From NCBI RefSeq assembly GCF_030272615.1, contig NC_081406.1, forward strand, positions 460,810,072-460,874,071: DNA of 64,000 nucleotides. The letters run 5' to 3'. Shown piece after piece: positions 10,363-21,414 of this stretch. A program made the translations under genes and the position numbers. This stretch comes from Cryptomeria japonica (taxonomy: Eukaryota; Streptophyta; Pinopsida; Cupressales; Cupressaceae). Numbering within the stretch: position 1 is the first letter of the stretch; each line of letters opens with the position of its first letter. The notes below the pieces were generated by a model. It did no database searches. It saw nothing but the letters and a program-made list of their open reading frames with translations, and was not told the origin of the DNA.

Positions 10363-11493
10363 AGTTCTCATGTATGACATCATCAAATCGAAGCTAATTA
10401 GACTAAAAGGATGAATCACAAAATCCTTAACTAATTAAATCGATTTTAAACACTGTATAATGAAATAAATGATAGAAATAGAAAGATTAAACTAAATTAA
10501 AACTCCATATTCTCCACTTGTGCTTCCATTGTTCTTCTTCATAATTGTTGGTGTAGGTGGCTCTCAGGTATTGCAGTGATTTCCTGCATAAGATGGACAA
10601 TAACTTTGAAGATTCTAATTCTAGCTTGAATTGAGAAAAAGAGGTTGAATTTATATATTTTCAACACAAAGAAGGTGAGAATTTGAACTCAAGTGTTGAT
10701 TGATAGACAACTAAAATTGATTGATCTGTTAACTCATTAGATTGATCTGTTAATAGAATTGACTGAGGAGTCAACTCAATTGATTAACTAGTAGACTAAA
10801 TAGACTAGCTAGTTGACTGAGTTGATGAATCAGATGCCTGAATTGATTGGAGAGATAAGTAGATTAATTGATCATTCAGAAAAGGTGATTGAGAGTTAAA
10901 AAGGGTGATTGATGAGTTAGCTAGATTAACTAATTAGATAACAGATTTGATCAATTAGTTCAGATTTTACCATGTGTTGTAGGGATTTAAAATTGAATTT
11001 GATTTTCATTTTCAATTTGGATTTAAATTTGGACTTTCAAATGCTAAAATGCACATGAAATTAACTGAAATTCAGATTTGGTGAAAAATAAATTTGGAAG
11101 AAATGAAATTAATTGAAATGAAGTGAAATTCGAATTAGTGGAAAATGACATGAAATTAGATGGAATTATTTAGAATTATAATTTGGGGATTGGAAGAATT
11201 AATTAATTAATTAATTGAAATGAAAGTATTTACTCATAGGAAATTGAATTAATTAAATCATAATGATTATTTAACTAAGGAATTTTTTGCAATTAATTAA
11301 ATAATTGATATTTAATTAATAATTGAGATAGGGTTAATTGATTAAATGATGAAATGATAAGAATTCGATAATTAAAAATGTTAAATGTTCTAATTAGAAT
11401 AAATATTTAACTTAATCAAATAATTAAAGAATTACTATATTAAATAGATGAATAATTAGTGTAGAATTAATGAGATATTTTTAGGTGTCTACA
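10363..11493 (-). repeat. Gypsy 5' LTR
   Basis: On the minus strand it starts TGTAGACACC at 11,493. Its AT-rich body, full of aattaatt phrases, parallels the LTRs at 31,575 (TGTAGACATC) and 57,703 (TGTAGACACT). The 3' end is placed next to the primer-binding site and may be off by a few bases. Its partner 3' LTR would lie beyond the left edge. Confidence 0.7.
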
Positions 11494-12215
11494 CTAATAT
11501 TATTAGATAATTGTATAAATATAATTTTTTAAATTAAATAATTAATTAAAAATATTGAAAATAAATTAAAATAAAATTTAAAAAATGAATCTATTATTTA
11601 ATAATTAAAATTTATTAAATATAAAAAAAATTATTAATAGATCTTAAGGAAAATTAATTTCTTTTAATAAAATATGTTTTTTTATATTTTATAAAATAAT
11701 AGTAAATATAATAGTTTGAAATAAAATAAAATAAATTTTAATAAATGAAATAGCTTTAAAACTGATATCATTTTAGATTTTCTCAAGACTATTGAAAATA
11801 CCTATACCAATTTATATAATGTATACAATAATATTATAAAAAATATATAATATTCTAAATGCGATTATTCTCAAGTAAATAAAATAATCTATACTTGTAT
11901 ATGTATAGCGTGTAGAGTTCAAACTTGACGCGAAGTTGCATTAATTAGATAACGAACAATGGTTATTAATAGATAATGAAAATGGCAATGAATTTATGAA
12001 ATTCCCAATAAAATATTTAGTTTTGCATAAATAACAAAATATTAGCCAATAAAATTAAATAATTTTCAAATGGTAGATAAAAATCGCTAATACACTATAA
12101 GGGGTAGAAGAAGCAATAAACAGAAGAGAGAGGATAGAGCCAAAGAGAAGGGTATTATTGGTGTGCTAGATTACATAAAGAAAACCAAGGGAGGAGGAGT
12201 CTCCCTTGGAAATCA
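11494..12215. other. AT-rich stretch, nothing recognised
   Basis: Very AT-rich sequence dominated by aatta and aaata phrases. No frame, LTR boundary or RNA gene is recognised. The last 100 bp lead into the LINE and may include remnants of its first ORF. Confidence 0.6.
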
Positions 12216-13310
12216 ATGAAAATAACATGGAATGTCAGGGGTCTATCGGCCCCTAACAAAAAACGCTTGGTCAAGAGGGCTTTTCAAACAATTTTAGGAG
12301 ACATCATCATGTTGCAAGAGACCAAGCTCAATGAAGAAAAAGCTTTCTTTTTCAAATCTTTAAGTAGGATGTGGGATAGTGTCTTTCAAGAAGCAAAAGG
12401 CTCCATGGGTGGACTAGCGACTCTATGCAATCCAGATAAAGTGACAGTAGAATTGATTAATAAGCAAGATAATTAGATGCACTGTAAAGCAAGAACATTG
12501 CAAGAAGATTTGGAATTCTCCCTAATCAATGTTTATGGACCGACAAAGACAGAGGAAAAGAAAAGGTTTGGAAAGAAATTACAGATCAGATCAAAATGTT
12601 TGATCCAGAGAAAACAATTGTAGCAGGAGATTTTAATGCAATCCTCAACAATGATGAAAAATGTGGAGGTTTAAGAATGAATACCCGAGTGATGGAAGAT
12701 TTTAGAGATTTTGTAGAAAATAATAACCTTTTTGATGTTGTTCCTAAAACTGGAAATTTCACTTGGACCAATAGGAGGGCAAACTTTTGCAGAATTTTTG
12801 AGAGATTGGATAGAATATTTTTTGGTTCATTTTGGATAAGAGGTAGTTTTGATCTGGAATCAAAAATCCAACTCATAACACTTTCGGACCATTACCCGGT
12901 TCAGTTAACTTGCACAATACCATTGATGAAGGTGAAAGGCAACTTCAAGTTCTTAAGCATGTGGTGGAGAGATTCAAACTTTGAAGAAAACATGGAAAAA
13001 TGGTGGAAAGAATGTAAAGATATTAAAGGCACTCCTAGTTTTTGTTTTGTTCAAAAGTTAAAATATCTCAAAAACAAGATCAAAATATGGAACGTGGCTT
13101 CCTTCAAGAACATCTTTGTTAAAAAAATCAGAGTGGAAGAGGAACTAAATAGGATTAATAATCTGGTGATAGAGAAGGGGATGACGAATGAAGAATTCCA
13201 TGAAGAGAATTTCCTTAAAGCGGAACTAGCAGAAATACTCCTGAGAGAAGAATTGTATTGGAGGGACAAATCCAGGGAATTATGTCTTAACAACAAAAAA
13301 ACAAAGAAGA
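12216..13310 (+). pseudogene. LINE (L1-type) endonuclease fragment
   Basis: The start matches the apurinic-endonuclease domain of plant L1 ORF2: MKITWNVRGLSAPNKKRLVK, then IIMLQETKL with the catalytic glutamate near residue 35. A stop at 12,474 and a frame change near 12,560-12,595 follow. The frame then resumes at 12,596 with IVAGDFNAILN (catalytic D and N), FTWTNRRA, RLDRIF and LSDHYPV (the SDH active-site motif). The sequence is lost after YWRDKSRELC near 13,290, just where reverse transcriptase should begin. It is therefore truncated at the 3' side as well as frameshifted. Confidence 0.9.
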
Positions 13311-13352
13311 AGAAAGAGTCGCTGTCTGCAGCTGCTTTGGTTTGTATGAGCT

Positions 13353-13610
13353 ATGGATGGAAAAGCGTCAACCTCCCCTTCGCGCACAAAACGTAGTGGA
13401 GTCAAAGAAACAGAAACAGAAGGAGAAGAAGAATTCGCAAAAGAGAGCCCTGCGCAGGAGGCAGAATCTCCACCACAGCCTGCAGATGTATCATGACAAG
13501 CATAAGCACGAGCATAGTCCCAAGCTCAAGAAAAGGTGACTTGTATCGGTGTCCCACCTCACCGAAATGCTGCAGCCCACACATAATCTACGCAATGTGG
13601 CTTATTTAAG
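13353..13610 (+). pseudogene. Possible decayed first exon of an unknown gene
   Basis: An ATG at 13,353 opens a frame beginning MDGKASTSPSRTKRSGVKE, rich in E, S and P, for 47 residues to a TGA at 13,494. The same frame continues with TAA and TAG stops, each one C-to-T change from R or Q, then VTCIGVPPHRNAAAHT. A good splice-donor match (gtaagt) follows at about 13,610. Base composition is richer in GC than its surroundings. I do not recognise the product. It could also be an unrelated fill-in piece next to the LINE. Confidence 0.35.
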
Positions 13611-13790
13611 TGTAAGTCAATCTCTTACAATGCATCTCTATTTTTATCGCGGCTAGAAAATCCAACAAGAGACGTGCAGAGAAATAATTGGTTGTGTTCC
13701 TGAGATGGTGTTTCACTCCTTGTGTGCAATGTTTTAGTTTGCCCCGGTTTGCCACCATATTTCTATTTGTATGGGTTCATGATTTATCAT

Positions 13791-14009
13791 TCTTATGTAT
13801 TTGCAACTTAAATTTAGATGATGTTTTAGTGTATGCGAAAACCTCTTCTTTTTTTTTTTCCCCCTCTTTCACAAGGATGTATAATTCTGGTTGTATCCAA
13901 TCTTATGTATTTCCAACTTAGATTTAGATGATGTTTTAGTGTATGCGAAAACCCCTTTTGTTTTTTTTTCCCCTCTTTCAAGAGGATGTATAATTCTGGC
14001 TATATCCAA
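13791..14009. repeat. Tandem duplication, unit about 110 bp
   Basis: 13,791-13,900 and 13,901-14,009 are near-identical, both starting tcttatgtattt and ending atccaa, each containing a T-rich/C-rich tract. No gene is apparent across 13,611-14,640. A short phrase around 14,030-14,100 stays open but matches nothing I know. Confidence 0.85.
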
Positions 14010-14647
14010 TTTTGAATTCACTTGGGTTTATCACCGGGGACCTAAACCCACAAGAATTGAACACTTTCCTTTTGGTGATTGCTCCAACTTGTATGCTACA
14101 GTTCCGTTGATGGTTTTAATTTTTTCAATGGCTTAGGTTTTGTTATGGAATATAACTGAGGTCTTATTTATAAATTTGGAGTGGGTAGGGTTTTATATTT
14201 CAAAGCAACATAAGGTAAATGGAAAAAACAAATCATCTAGCGGAATGCTTGCATGAGTGTACTCTCATACATCAAAATGGTGTCTTGTTTGGTGGTGATC
14301 TTTAAAAACTGATATCTTGTTTGGTGGTGATTTAGTATAGGAGTTGTCCTCCTAATTTTCTTTTTAGATGTCTATGAAGTTATCTGATTGTCCATGAACT
14401 TGAAGTTTGGAGGATATATAACATATTTTCAGCTTTACATAAGGTAGAATAATCCCCTGCTCTAGGGGCATTTGTTATTATATTCTTAAGTCTTAACAGC
14501 TTCAGTTGATATCATAGTTCATGAACACTTATTGTAAAGACATGTCAATAACAATGCAGTGTTTGTAGCCAAATGAAGAAATAAATCATATAAATGTAAA
14601 CCAAATTCTTTGTTAATGGTGGACATTATTATAATTTCTTGGATTAT

Positions 14648-14995
14648 ATTTCATGCCTGTGTTCACTTCATGTCTTATGGTACTTATGTATACTTGCTTC
14701 ATGCCTTAAGTGAATTCATGTGTATACTTCATGTGTACACATCATGCTTTACATGTATTCATGCCTTATGTGTATATTCTATGTTTTGCATGGATGCTTC
14801 TTGCATTATGTAATTCATTTGTATAATTTGTAGTTTACACCGTACGTGTATTCGTGTGTATGACTCATGCCTTATGTATTCATCCGTATGCTTCATACTT
14901 GATGAGTTGGATTCATTCATAAAGTGTTTCTGTATACCTTTCTCATGTATGCTTCTACCTCTATGTGTATTGCCACCCATGTGTTCATCCATGGA
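14648..14995. repeat. Degenerate ttcatg/tgtatt-rich array, left copy
   Basis: Repeats of phrases such as cttcatgcctta, tgtgtattcatg and tatgcttcatg at irregular 20-35 bp spacing. It matches 19,326-19,675 almost base for base. Open frames across it are C/M/F/Y-rich and are a by-product of the repeat. Confidence 0.75.
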
Positions 14996-16465
14996 TGTGC
15001 TTTGTATCTAATGCAATTGTTTCATGTACTTTCAGCATGAATTCTTTTTGTTTTGAATGAATGCCTCTTATCTTACATGTTTCAACGTGATTGAATATGC
15101 TTAGTTATTCCATGAGTATGCTTTATGAGTACTTATAAATGGGGTGATTGTTTTAAATCATCTAGGCCCTTCTTTTTGCAAACATGGGTTTTATAGTCCT
15201 AATAACATGGGAAGGACAACATAGGGATTACTGAAACATGACGATACTATGAAAATCTATAGGATGGAAGAATGTGTAAGAGTAATATAGGAAGGAAGAA
15301 TGTGTAAGAGTATAATTGCTCAAACCATGAGGTGATAATATAAGAACTTGATGAGTATAGAGATTTTGCCCATAAATTGTCATAAGAGGAGAAAGGAAAC
15401 ATGTTGAGAATGCAGTCAGACAAAGATAATATTAGCCATGTTCAATTTATTCATGTTATATTTAATACCAATCTACCACCTAAGTTTACCAATATGTCAA
15501 TATCCAATAATAACAATCTATATGGTTATAGACTGTACGACACAAAGGAGTGATACCAGATTGAGATCTTATTCATTACCCACCTCTATTTGGCAACTAT
15601 GATGTTAGTGACATTCACGCTACCCACTGAAATTTCTCATTGACTAAACATTTTCCAATATTAATACATACTTTTTATGGATGTTAAGATTAAGCCAAGT
15701 TATTATTATTAACTTTTCATGTTGCCATCTAGATCAAACATCTTGCACATTCTCTAATTAATAAAACCTCTACATTTTGGGAAATTTATCCCTCTAATTG
15801 GGGATTTAGACATATTCATCCAACAAATTATAAATCAATAAATTTAGACATATCTCATATGTGTATTCCTCTCATGAACAGTATGTAATGATAGAGTAAA
15901 ATCATCATTTGTGGTTTCCTTAAAATAACTCCTGCAATCAAAAGTGATACTCAAAAACAGTATTTATCATTTCGCAAACTGCTTATGACAAATTGTTATG
16001 TTCAAAATTTATACCAAGCGTGACTGAACATAATCATCTTCCATTATATCAAACCCCTTTACAAATGTTATAGCATTTTATCATCTCTCGAGCAATGGTG
16101 TTAGGCTACAACTACCATACAAAACAACAATATTCAATGAACAAATTTCTAAGGGCCCCATTCTATAAGGCATAGGCAGCATGATAATCTCACAATTAAG
16201 GTCATTTTTCAAATCATCATATTGCCAACCTAACCAATTTTTGCTAACACAATTGGATGGCCTTGATCCTTTCCTCTAGAAGAGAGTGGGCTTGTCTTAA
16301 GTTAAATCATGCAAATTTCCCACTATTGGTTATAACTCACACTTAAGGTAAAAGCATATATGCCTTAATTCAAACCTGCAGCATGTAGTAATATCAGAGT
16401 AGAGTCATCTTGAGCACTACCATTGTGATCACCCTAATTTGAAAATGCTTGAGGACAAGCAATCT

Positions 16466-16477
16466 GGGGAAGGGAAG
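16466..16477 (+). other. Polypurine tract
   Basis: ggggaagggaag, seven bases before the LTR start at 16,485. Polypurine tracts prime plus-strand DNA synthesis and sit just before the 3' LTR, which fixes orientation. Confidence 0.7.
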
Positions 16478-17842
16478 ACTATCATGTCCCCACATTTATA
16501 GTAGAAATAATTAATATAGTTTTTGCCATATAAAATTATATGTTAAAAACATATCAAAATTATATTATATCACATTAACATTAAAATAATATTATATATT
16601 ATCAATTTACATTTTATATTGAATGATGTTATTATATTAACAATAAATAATATTATATTATCAATTTACATTTTTTATTGAATTATTTTATTATATTAAC
16701 AATACACATTATATTATAATGGTGCTTTGTATTAAAACTTATATTATTTCTGTTAACCAATTATCCCCTATATTTACCAAGGCCCGATAACTATTCTTTA
16801 AAGGGTGGTTTGAATAGTTCCAAATCGGGTTTTATATGAAGCGATGCTCTTCTTGAAAAGAGCCATCAGAAATAGAGGGACATCAACTCTTCAAAAAGGG
16901 GGGTGCTGCCTATTAGGAGACCATTGTGGCTCTTCACCACATGGGGAGGTAGGATAAATACCCCCCTCTGCAAATGGGAATAGGGAGAATACAAGAGGGG
17001 AACAAGAAAGTCAGATCTGCCAGCAAGGATAGAGAAATGTACAGAAATTGCCAGCAAGGATAATAAAAGAAAAGAGGGCCTGTAATGGAATATAATAGTT
17101 GATATTATATATATAAAATTTTATATGGTCTTAATTAAATTAATGGAATTAATATTATATAAAGTTCAGAAGAAAATAATGTATAATTATTAAAATAGCA
17201 TTAAAATGATTATACATGAGAACACTATTAGACATAAGACACACACATATATATCTGTTAATGAATTCAGAATGAATAAGGCAATCAAATTTAGTTTGTA
17301 TTAGTTGCTATAATACTGTACCATGCTAATAACATAAAATACAACAATAACTGTTAACAATCTGATATAAGACACTAAGGCAATATAATATGATGAAGTA
17401 TAATAACTATATCAAGTACAAATTAATTATCATAATTAGTTCAACTAAACGACAAATATGACTTCATTGGAATATCACAAAAGGTTCATTGTAAATGAGG
17501 GACTCTCTTAAGTATGCCACTCCATAGTGGATGCCTAACACCTACCACATGGAGCCAAGAGGGGTGAAGCATCTTCTCTTGGGCTTAAGAGAGAAGGCGG
17601 TTGTGATGAGGGGGAACATCGATAGAACACCTCACTGGGTACACCACTCCATGATGGATGCCTAACACCTGCCATATGGAGCCAAGGGGGATATGGTATT
17701 CTGCCCTTGGGCCTAGGAGGGATGGTTTCTAGGACACCCTATCCAACTAATGGACTAAAGGAATTGATTAGTAACTGACTTGCAAACTAACTTTATATAA
17801 TAATCTGATCTCATTTAAGAAATATAATAATATGATTATATC

Positions 17843-18522
17843 TTGAGTTACCGGGTTCGGCCCCCCTAGACCCTTAGTACTGGTCTAGTACGGTCCTGGT
17901 TCAAGATTTGGGTCCGGATCGCCTATGGTTCGGACAAGGTTTGTGGTTCATAGGCCTGGTTTGAACTAGGGAGAACCCAAGACGACCCAGGGTCGAACCC
18001 AAGAGGACCCAAGACAAACTCAGGGGTCTGACAATCCAAAAATGGATTTTTTTTTTTGCCAAATTTTTTTTTTTGAAATCCACCACATAAAAAATTAAAA
18101 TGACCCTATGTCTCAAGCCACACACCTATACATCTTACAACCAAGAGAGAAGCACAAGTCTTTATGAAAGAACAAGTCAGAAATCACAATTCCCATTTGG
18201 GAGAATGCACCTTGATCAGAATTTTGACTTCTTTGGCCTTTTTCTTGACATCTTAAAAAAGAAGAAAATTGATGCACGCCATGGAGTTTCGTTTGGGTTT
18301 GAAGGTTGTAATTTGGTGTTGGCAGTGGGGGAACAACTCCTCGACCCTGCCCTCTACAGCGATAGGGAGCACACCCTGGGCACTGCCCCGGGACCGTGCG
18401 AGGGGCACTGCATATATATATATATATATATATATTTGTTTTTGTACTAACGAACGCAAACCCCTTTTCAAAATTTTGTCGTACCAGCGTACCGGGTTCT
18501 TCAAACCCGAACCAGTAACTTA
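17843..18522. mobile_element. 680-bp inverted-repeat element with 9-bp target duplication
   Basis: The 9-bp direct repeat gattatatc flanks it exactly (17,834-17,842 and 18,523-18,531). The ends are inverted: left ttgagttaccgggttcgg, right end read on the other strand taagttactggttcggg. Duplications of 9 bp and short diverged ends suggest a Mutator-like MITE, but no transposase is present. It is richer in GC than the LTR around it and includes a (TA)n run. Confidence 0.65.
18412..18435. repeat. (TA)12 microsatellite
   Basis: Uninterrupted ta repeat inside the inverted-repeat element. Confidence 0.95.
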
Positions 18523-18744
18523 GATTATATCCCACAATTATAATTCTAACAGCCATTAATATAGCAAATTTGATATCATTTAATATAGTTCATTTTTCAG
18601 TTTAAGTATTATTTCATATATGTTCTCTAATTGTGTTGCAGGAAAACAATATACAAAGGTACACCTATAAAACACAATTACCTATCTATAGATTTGGCCA
18701 AATTTAGATTAACTTAAAGGGTAACTAATTAGGGGACATTACAG

Positions 18745-18756
18745 TGGTATCAGAGC
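18745..18756 (+). other. Primer-binding site (initiator Met tRNA)
   Basis: tggtatcagagc is a perfect match to the usual plant retrotransposon primer site and lies one base after the LTR end. Confidence 0.9.
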
Positions 18757-18849
18757 ATGATTTTGCCAGCCTGTTAGACAAAACAACTACTCAGTTAGGA
18801 CTAATTCTTCCAGTCTCTTCTCAAATAAATAAAAAATTGAATTGGTTAG

Positions 18850-19700
18850 GCCAACATTGCATTCTTATGAGTGTTCCTTTAACTGCTTCATGTCTTACGT
18901 GTTTCTTATGTGTTTTGAGCATGCCTACTCCATGGGTGTTTTATATGTACACTTTTCTCATGTATACCTTGTGCTTGCACCATGTCTATCATGTGTCTAG
19001 AATATGTGTTTAATATCTTATGTGTATTTGTGTTACTTCATGAATGAGATGTTTTCAGATGTCTATTCCATGAATACCTCTCTCTTGTATGCTTCATGAT
19101 CGATGTGTCTTCAGCATGTCCACTCCACAAGTACCTTTCTCATATATGCTTGTACCTTTTGTGTATTTATGTATTACTTCATGGTTTACATGTATGATTC
19201 ATGTCTTGCATGTATTCATACGTATGGTTCATGCTTTACATATCTCGTTCATGCCTTCCGTGCATTACTTCATGCCTTGCATATAGTCATGTATGTTGCT
19301 TCTTGGCTTACATGTATCCATTATTTCATGCCTGTGTGCACTTCATGTCTTATGGTACTTATGTATACTTTCTTCATGCCTTAAGTGAATTCATGTGTAT
19401 AATTCATGCGTACACTTCATGCTTTACATGTATTCATGCCTTATGTGTATATTCTATGTTTTGCATGGATGCTTCTTTCCTTATGTAATTCATTTGTATA
19501 CTTTGTACTTTACACCTTATGTGTATTCGTGTGTATGAATCATGCCTTATGTATTCATCCATATGCTTCATACTTGATGTATTGGATTCATTCATAAAGT
19601 GTTTCTGTATACCTTTCTCATGTATGCTTCTGCCTCTATGTGTATTGCCTCCCATGTGTTCATCCATGGATGTGCTTTGTATCTTATGCAATTGTTTCAT
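18850..19700. repeat. Degenerate ttcatg/tgtatt-rich array, right copy
   Basis: About 850 bp of irregular repeats of catg-centred phrases. Several open frames of 60-96 codons cross it on both strands, but their composition (C, M, F, Y, H) and the repeat explain them. The left copy of the element keeps only the last third. Confidence 0.75.
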
Positions 19701-20883
19701 GTACTTTCAGCATGAATTCTTTTTGTTTTCAACGAATTCCCCTTATCTTACATGTTTCAACGTGATTGAATATGCTTAGTTATTCCATGAGTTTACTTTA
19801 TGAGTACTTATAAATGGGGTGATTGTTTTAAATCACCTGGGCCCTTCTTTTTGCAAACATGGGTTTCATTCTCCTAATAACATGGGAAGGACAACATAGG
19901 GATTACTGAAACATGACGATACTATGAAAATCTATAGGATGGAAGAATGTGTAAGAGTAATATAGGAAGGAAGAATGTGTAAGAGTACAATTGCTCAAAC
20001 CATGAGGTGATAATATAAGAACTTGATGAGTATAGAGATTTTGCCCATAAATCATCATAAGAGGAGAAAGGAAACATGTTGAGAATGCAGTTAGACAAAG
20101 ATAATATTAGCCATGTTCAATTTATTCGTGATATATTTAATACCAATCTACCACCTAAGTTTACCAATACGTCAATATCCAATCATAACAATCTATATGG
20201 TTACATACTTTACGACACGAAGGAGTGATACCAGACTTAATTAATTGAGATCTTATTCATTACCCACCTCTATTTGGTAACGATGATGTCAGTGACATTC
20301 ACGCTGCCCACTGAAATTTCTCATTGACTAAACATTTTCCAATATTAATACATACTCTTTATGGATCTTAAGATTAAGCCAAGTTATTTTTATTAACTTC
20401 TCATGTTGTCATCTAGATCAAACATCTTGCACATTCTCTAATTAATACAACCTCTACATTTTGGGAAATTTATCCCTCTAATTGGGGATTCAGACATATT
20501 CATCCAACAAATTATAAATCAATAAATTTAGACATATCTCATATATGTATTCCTCTCATGAACAGTATGTAATGATAGAGTAAAATCATCATTTGTGGTT
20601 TCCTTACAATAACTCCTGCAATCAGAAGTGATACTCAAAAACAGTATTTATCATTTCACAAATTGCTTATCACAAATTGTTATGTTCAAAATTTGTACCA
20701 AGCGTGACTGAACATAATCATCTACCACGATATCAAACCCCTTTACAAATGTTATAGCATTTTATCATCTCTCGAGCAATGGTGTTAGGCTAAAACTACC
20801 ATACAAAACAACAATATTCAGTGAACAAATTTCTAAGGGCCCCATTCTATAAGGCATAGTCAGCATGATAATCTCACAATTAA

Positions 20884-20907
20884 GGTGTTAGGCTACAACT
20901 ACCATAC
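20884..20907 (+). repeat. 24-bp filler copy at the element's right break
   Basis: A 24-base phrase starting ggtgttaggctac is present here and at 16,097-16,120; the version at 20,781-20,804 has one change (ctaa for ctac). It lies exactly where the right internal copy stops matching the left copy and host sequence begins. Confidence 0.75.
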
Positions 20908-21414
20908 TAAAGCTCTATAATTTGTTTATGTAAGTTTTAAACTGAGTCTATTTTCTTCTTTGTTTCAGTATGCTAGTGTTCTTCAGCATTTTACTTGGCA
21001 GAGATGAATATTTATACTAATTTAAATAATAAATCATTTTTACTTTGAAAATTTTCTTCGCTTCTCATTGATCTGTGCTTTTTGAGTCATGGATACTTGA
21101 GACTTTTGTTTATTACAATACATTCGTCATTCTATGCTTTTTTATGTAGATCATTGTGGATTTCTCATTTATCTTGTAAAAGCCTCTAAATTATTTTGAT
21201 TTCTTTTCTTAGGTGCATAAAACTACTGGTCCTTCAAATCAGACAGAGAGCATGAATGTGCAGGTAACCGATAGAGTTCTCAGTTGCTCTTTCCAAGAAA
21301 TTTGTACTCGTTACGTTGTCAAATATGTAGGTATCTTTCATGATTAAATTTGTATGCTGAAGTTGCTTATACTGGTAGTCACATACGTCCACTCCACCTC
21401 ATTCTATAAGAAAC

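Larger units (their letters stand above)
1..11493 (-). mobile_element. Ty3/gypsy retrotransposon, Tat/Athila-like, left end off window
   Basis: Read on the minus strand, the order is LTR (11,493-10,363), primer-binding site, a 2-kb leader, two small related frames, gag, protease, and the spacer before reverse transcriptase, which runs off the left edge. Gag is interrupted by a plus-strand copia element at 1,683-5,683; removing that insertion rejoins the gag frame. The gag knuckle of the C-X2-H-X4-H-X4-C type and the protease motif IDGGAALN are typical of plant Tat/Athila-type gypsy elements. Gag and protease carry stops and frame changes, so the copy is dead. The lineage name is inference from motifs. 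Confidence 0.85.
16485..18743 (+). repeat. LTR of the non-coding element
   Basis: It begins tgtccccac after the purine tract and ends ggggacattaca just before the primer-binding site; the two ends are partly inverted (TGT..CCCC). Length is 2,259 bp, about 1,570 without the inserted inverted-repeat element. A direct duplication of a 45-bp phrase (tccat, tggatgcctaacacct, catggagccaag) occurs near 17,520 and 17,645. Confidence 0.75.
14640..20907 (+). mobile_element. Non-coding LTR retrotransposon kept as internal-LTR-internal
   Basis: Two copies of the same internal sequence (14,640-16,484 and 18,744-20,886) flank one LTR (16,485-18,743). The left copy ends in a purine tract and the LTR start. 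The right copy begins with a primer-binding site, so both run plus. They overlap for about 1.55 kb at roughly 94-95% identity by eye. No gag or pol is found, so this is a large non-autonomous (LARD-like) element. The phrase gaggacaagcaatctggggaa before the LTR resembles the 3' end of Tekay/Del-type gypsy elements. Neither outer end shows an LTR. Confidence 0.7.

Noticed and set aside
18744-19779. Several overlapping open frames of 60-96 codons on both strands
   Set aside because: They follow the degenerate catg repeat, have extreme C/M/F/Y content, overlap one another and match nothing.
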